Position numbers and translations under genes: made by a program. DNA of 8,071 bases from an uncultured Clostridia bacterium (lineage in GTDB: Bacteria; Bacillota; Clostridia; Christensenellales; UBA1242), in the NCBI GenBank assembly GCA_946635125.1, contig CAMPBB010000025.1, positions 1 to 8,071 of the forward strand, read 5' to 3'. Positions 5,490-8,071 of the stretch are shown one piece after another; the first letter of the stretch is position 1, and every line of letters begins with the position of its first letter. Under the pieces are notes generated by a model, which was given only the letters and a program-made list of their open reading frames with translations, was not told where the DNA came from and ran no database searches.

Positions 5490-5518
5490 ATTATATCATG
5501 TTTTGCTTGAAATGTCAA
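5490..5518 (-). promoter_or_regulatory. Consensus promoter of the 19-codon peptide gene
   Basis: TTGACA (5513-5518) and TATAAT (5490-5495) are both perfect, are spaced 17 bases apart, and have an extended -10 TG. The expected start is near 5483. It is the strongest promoter in the window. It begins 5 bases beyond the stop codon of the 193-aa gene, which has no terminator of its own. Confidence 0.9.
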
Positions 5519-5522
5519 CCCC

Positions 5523-6104
5523 CTAGGCTTTTAAACTTGGTGCCTTAGCAGCGTTTAAACTCTCAATTTTAGAGCTTAGAGAGTTATTTATTTTTTCTAT
5601 GTCAGCTGACAGAACATTTCTAAATTCAAAGGCAGAAAGTTTTTCTCTTTTTGTGCCTTTTAAAGCATCATGTGTTCCAAAAACTTGTGCTCTTTGAAGG
5701 TGATAACTTTGATTATAATAATCATTGCTAAACAAAACTTCTCCAGTTTTGCTGTTTGTTATTTCTTTAACGCAATCATTTCCGCAGAGAGGGAAAATCA
5801 TAAGTCCAACTTTAACAGAAGAATCCATTCCATCACGAGAGATGTTTAGTGGTTCACTGTTGCAAATGGTTTGGAGTTTGTTGGTGCTTTTTGTGTAAAC
5901 AACAAAGTTAACAGGAGTGCCGTTTTTCTTGTATAAATCTGCCAAAATGTTGCTTGTTTCACAAAAAGATTTGTTTTCTTTTATTTCTTTTTCAAACATA
6001 TCAAGTTGTTTTATTTCTTCTTGATAGTCTTTTTCAATTCTTTTTAGTCTGCTTTCGTTTTTCTTTATGCTTTCTTTTAATTCTTCCAAAGTTGGTTCTT
6101 TCAT
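5523..6104 (-). CDS. Hypothetical 193-aa protein with an N-terminal coiled coil
   Basis: I do not recognise the family. Residues about 6-46 are rich in Glu and Lys with regular Leu/Ile spacing, as in a coiled coil. Residues 60-150 look globular and mixed alpha/beta, including VNFVVYTK, SSVKVGLMIFPLCGND and GEVLFSNDYYNQSYHL. Residues 155-185 look helical again. There is no signal peptide or membrane segment, so it is probably cytoplasmic. Cysteines occur at 48, 81, 107 and 111; C107-x3-C111 is the only close pair. AAAGGAG is 7 bases before the ATG, and the promoter is nearly perfect, so it is very probably expressed. No terminator follows the stop; read-through would end at the hairpin at 5351-5380. 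Nothing in the neighbourhood gives a function. Confidence 0.8.
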   Translation of the reverse strand: MKEPTLEELKESIKKNESRLKRIEKDYQEEIKQLDMFEKEIKENKSFCETSNILADLYKKNGTPVNFVVYTKSTNKLQTICNSEPLNISRDGMDSSVKVGLMIFPLCGNDCVKEITNSKTGEVLFSNDYYNQSYHLQRAQVFGTHDALKGTKREKLSAFEFRNVLSADIEKINNSLSSKIESLNAAKAPSLKA

Positions 6105-6137
6105 TTTTGTGCTCCTTTTTGTTTTTTTCTATGCTAT

Positions 6138-6166
6138 ATTATATCAAATTTTTTTCACAAAGTCAA
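6138..6166 (-). promoter_or_regulatory. Promoter of the 193-aa protein gene
   Basis: TTGACT (6161-6166) and TATAAT (6138-6143) are 17 bases apart with an extended -10 TGA. It fills most of the short gap after the DUF5131 gene. Confidence 0.88.
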
Positions 6167-6168
6167 TG

Positions 6169-6921
6169 TTAAAAGTGTTTTGCTGGCTTAAAATCAAGCC
6201 CTGCTTTTTTTGCTTGAGCATATTCTTTGTAATGAGAGATTGAATAGGTTTTTCCGTCTTTTAAAAAGTTTGAACCAGTTTGATGGAATGAAAAAGCAAC
6301 ATTTTGCCTTATGCATTGTTCTCTTAAAGATAAAACCCAGTTAAAGTCACAAACTCTTGCGTTATCATAACTTTCACCAGAAACGCTAACTTCTTCAATA
6401 AGGCCACTAGACAGATATTCTTCAATGTTAATTTCTTCAAGTATTGGGGCAATAAAAACTTTTCTGTGTTTGATTGGAAGGCTTAAAAGCATTGGAATTC
6501 TTTTGTCAGCCAAAATTTGATTTTCGCATGATGCGGCAATAATAACATTGTCATATCCATTTTCCCAGTCACTTGGAACGCATTCCAAAAGTCTGTTAAG
6601 TCTTTTTGTTGGAATTAAAAAGTTTAGGTCTTTTCGTCTTTTAATAATATCAAAAGCATCTTTTCGCCAATCATCTGCTTCTTCAATGAAAAAATCTGAA
6701 GTAAAACAGGTTAACACAAGGCTTTCTGGTGGGATTGAATATTGTCTGTTGCGGTCAAGCCTTATGGGCATATTGAAGTTTGTTATGTTTCTTTTAACAA
6801 TGCTGGCATCTTTTCCAAATTGTTTATCCAAAAATTCAACATAACAATTTTTGCACCCAGGGCTTATTTTGTGGCAACCATGCCACGGACTCCACATGAA
6901 TTCTCTCTTTTTTAATTCCAT
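6169..6921 (-). CDS. DUF5131 family protein (phage Gp37/Gp68-like, three-Cys motif)
   Basis: This is a 250-aa protein from the ATG at 6921. Its start WSPWHGCHKISPGCKNCYVE carries C16, C23 and C26 (Cx6Cx2C), the family's three-Cys motif, which recalls metal-cluster sites of radical-SAM enzymes but has different spacing. Other family stretches are LTCFTSDFFIEEADDWR, FLIPTKR, GESYDNARVCDFNWVLSLREQC and a final FSFHQTGSNFLKDGKTYSI. The biochemical role of the family is not established. Homologues are found in phages and bacterial genomes. The start is unsure. At 6921 there is no Shine-Dalgarno, and TATAAT lies only 10 bases upstream. An in-frame ATG at 6897 is also possible. A TTG at 7056 has AAAGGAG at good spacing, but it would add a 45-residue hydrophobic and basic extension foreign to the family. 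No terminator is seen after the stop. Confidence 0.88.
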   Translation of the reverse strand: MELKKREFMWSPWHGCHKISPGCKNCYVEFLDKQFGKDASIVKRNITNFNMPIRLDRNRQYSIPPESLVLTCFTSDFFIEEADDWRKDAFDIIKRRKDLNFLIPTKRLNRLLECVPSDWENGYDNVIIAASCENQILADKRIPMLLSLPIKHRKVFIAPILEEINIEEYLSSGLIEEVSVSGESYDNARVCDFNWVLSLREQCIRQNVAFSFHQTGSNFLKDGKTYSISHYKEYAQAKKAGLDFKPAKHF

Positions 6922-6930
6922 AGTGTTCTT

Positions 6931-6939
6931 ATTATAACA
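6931..6939 (-). promoter_or_regulatory. Extended -10 element just upstream of the DUF5131 start
   Basis: TGTTATAAT matches an extended -10 element, with no good -35. A start about 7 bases downstream would leave only 2-4 nt before the ATG at 6921, so an mRNA from it would be essentially leaderless, or would be translated from the ATG at 6897. Confidence 0.5.
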
Positions 6940-6964
6940 CACAAAAAGCAAAAATGGAAGATGC

Positions 6965-7000
6965 TTTTTAAAAGAAAAAGTTTTTTTAAAAGAAAAAGTT
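6965..7000. repeat. Two exact tandem copies of an 18-bp unit
   Basis: TTTTTAAAAGAAAAAGTT occurs at 6965-6982 and again at 6983-7000 without a gap. If the longer DUF5131 frame were used, each copy would encode the same six residues in frame. In an intergenic reading it is a simple AT-rich repeat between divergent genes. Confidence 0.85.
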
Positions 7001-7007
7001 ATCCACA
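6999..7007 (+). other. Exact DnaA-box match beside the tandem repeat
   Basis: TTATCCACA overlaps the last two bases of the 18-bp tandem repeat, in the AT-rich gap between the divergent DUF5131 and wzm-like genes. A single box does not make an origin, but it could bind DnaA as a transcription factor. Confidence 0.4.
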
Positions 7008-7135
7008 TATGCACATTTATATTTTTTATAGTTAAAAAAATAGCAAAAAACAACAATTTATTTGCTCCTTTGTTATGAAAAAAGCTTTTATTATTGCTTA
7101 TTTTAGTTGTTTTTTCTGTTTTTTAACTTTTTTAG

Positions 7136-7164
7136 TTGCAAAAAGACCTTTTGTTTGTTATTAT
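7136..7164 (+). promoter_or_regulatory. Promoter of the polysaccharide export genes
   Basis: TTGCAA (7136-7141) and TATTAT (7159-7164) are 17 bases apart, with TG one base before the -10. The leader is about 20 nt and runs into AGGGG before the ATG at 7192. Confidence 0.75.
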
Positions 7165-7191
7165 TATTTTAAGTTTTAACTAGGGGTGGTT

Positions 7192-8004
7192 ATGCTAATA
7201 AAGGTCAACAAACCAAAAAAGAATGATTTTGTTGTGCAGATGAAGAAAAATAGTTACATTTTGTCTGCAATGATAAAACGAAATTTTAAGGTGCAATACA
7301 GGGGTTCAGTTTTAGGCGTTTTATGGACGATTTTGAACCCTCTTTTAAACATGTGTGTTTTGGCACTTGTTTTTTCAAACTTTTTTGGAAGTAGCCCAGA
7401 AGTTGGAATATACGCAATATATCTTTTGGTTGGAACAATAATTTTTAACATAACAAAACAATCAACAGTTCAATCACTTGATTCTCTTGTTTGCAACTCC
7501 GACCTTATTAAAAAAGTGAAAATTTCATATAGCGTTTTTCCACTTTCAAACATGTTCACATCTCTTGTTAATTTTGGAATGTCTTTTATTGCCTTAATTG
7601 TTGTTATGCTTTTTGTTCATCAACAGTTTTACTGGACACTTTTGCTTGTTGCCACAATCATTCCAGCAATAATGCTTTTTTCTTTGGGAATTAGTTATTT
7701 TGTTTCAGCACTTTTTGTGTTCTTTAGAGACATAAAAAACCTTTATGATGTTGGAATGACTCTTTGGTATTATTTAACACCAATTTTTTACACAGCATCA
7801 ATCATCAACATTTGGTGGGTGCAAAAAATAATTTATTTAAACCCAATGTATCACTTTGTAACAGCTGCTCGAGATATGATTCAGTGGGGCGTTGTTCCAA
7901 GTGGAATGGAATATCTAATTATGTATGGTTGGGCATTTGGCCTTTTGGCTCTTGGATATCTTGTGTTCAGGGCTTGCAGGAAAAAATATATATTATACAT
8001 CTAG
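7192..8004 (+). CDS. ABC-2 polysaccharide export permease (Wzm/TagG type)
   Basis: This 270-aa integral membrane protein is of the ABC-2 family that moves completed polysaccharide or wall-polymer chains across the cytoplasmic membrane. The cytoplasmic N-terminus leads into RNFKVQYRGSVLGVLWTILNP (30-50), the conserved amphipathic entry with YRGSxLG. About six membrane spans follow: 43-64, 73-90, 118-142, 147-178, 190-207 and 238-260. FFRDIKNLYDVG (177-188), TPIFY (196-200) and LNPMYHFV (216-223) are family signatures. I chose ATG 7192 because AGGGG (7182-7186) is spaced 5 bases before it; GTG 7186 would overlap that site. Its stop overlaps the ribosome binding site of the next gene, the expected ATPase. 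The exported polymer (capsule, O-antigen-like glycan or teichoic acid) cannot be told from sequence. rmlA nearby makes a rhamnose-containing glycan possible. Confidence 0.93.
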   Translation: MLIKVNKPKKNDFVVQMKKNSYILSAMIKRNFKVQYRGSVLGVLWTILNPLLNMCVLALVFSNFFGSSPEVGIYAIYLLVGTIIFNITKQSTVQSLDSLVCNSDLIKKVKISYSVFPLSNMFTSLVNFGMSFIALIVVMLFVHQQFYWTLLLVATIIPAIMLFSLGISYFVSALFVFFRDIKNLYDVGMTLWYYLTPIFYTASIINIWWVQKIIYLNPMYHFVTAARDMIQWGVVPSGMEYLIMYGWAFGLLALGYLVFRACRKKYILYI

Positions 8005-8007
8005 GAG
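8003..8007 (+). promoter_or_regulatory. Ribosome binding site overlapping the permease stop codon
   Basis: AGGAG begins inside the TAG stop of the permease and is 6 bases before the next ATG. This arrangement suggests coupled translation of permease and ATPase. Confidence 0.85.
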
Positions 8008-8013
8008 TTTTTC

Positions 8014-8071
8014 ATGGAAGAAAGCACTTCAAAAAGAAATATCATAGAAATTGAAAATTTAAGCCTTCGTT
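8014..8071 (+). CDS. Start of the polysaccharide ABC transporter ATPase (Wzt/TagH type, partial)
   Basis: Only the first 19 codons are present, reading MEESTSKRNIIEIENLSLR. The stretch IIEIENLSLR is the usual first strand of an ABC ATP-binding domain, ahead of the A-loop and Walker A, which lie beyond the window. Position directly after the permease with a tight ribosome binding site makes it the energising subunit of the same exporter. Identity is inferred mainly from context. Confidence 0.75.
   Translation, partial: MEESTSKRNIIEIENLSLR

Noticed and set aside
6965..7164. Replication origin in the AT-rich gap
   Set aside because: Only one DnaA box and one short tandem repeat are present, and no replication genes are nearby.
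7075..7179. Plus-strand 34-codon hydrophobic frame before the permease gene
   Set aside because: It has no Shine-Dalgarno, consists mostly of Phe/Tyr codons from T-rich DNA, and contains the permease promoter inside it.
1..8071. CRISPR array, insertion sequence or transposase
   Set aside because: No regularly spaced repeats, transposase frame or terminal inverted repeats with target duplications were seen.

Overview
The window is AT-rich DNA with strong AGGAG-type ribosome binding sites, consensus sigma-70/sigmaA promoters, short U-tailed hairpin terminators, TTG/ATG starts and a lipoprotein signal. This fits a low-GC Gram-positive (Bacillota, Clostridia-like) chromosome. Tryptophan is read from TGG and TGA acts as a stop, so there is no sign of a mycoplasma-type code. 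The species cannot be named from the sequence.

Left part (1-1570): the tail of an upstream reading frame is followed by a RES-domain protein, a family of toxin-like NAD+-degrading enzymes. A gene-poor stretch follows, holding a good rho-independent terminator and possibly a small RNA. A complete tRNA-Thr(GGT) lies on the minus strand with its own terminator. Next to it is a second, broken copy of the tRNA's 5' half, made by a 79-bp-period duplication. The tRNA 3' end faces the RES gene, so the left side could be the edge of an integrated element (inference).

Middle (1570-3830): a gene-free stretch of about 480 bases carries, on the minus strand, a near-consensus promoter, a perfect Shine-Dalgarno and a start codon that open only a 7-codon frame pointing at the tRNA. 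On the plus strand it carries an extended -10 promoter for a 575-aa surface lipoprotein with MBG/YDG-type beta repeats.

Right part (3831-8071): a run of minus-strand genes, each with its own recognisable promoter, encodes a GNAT acetyltransferase, glucose-1-phosphate thymidylyltransferase (RmlA/RfbA), a 193-aa coiled-coil protein of unknown function and a DUF5131 three-Cys-motif protein. Between rmlA and the 193-aa gene sits a complete miniature transcription unit (5351-5518): consensus promoter, Shine-Dalgarno, a 19-codon hydrophobic peptide and an immediate terminator. It resembles the toxin half of a type I toxin-antitoxin pair and is the most interesting item in the window. Diverging to the right, a wzm-like polysaccharide ABC permease is followed by the start of its ATPase partner. 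With rmlA nearby, this suggests the edge of a cell-surface polysaccharide locus.
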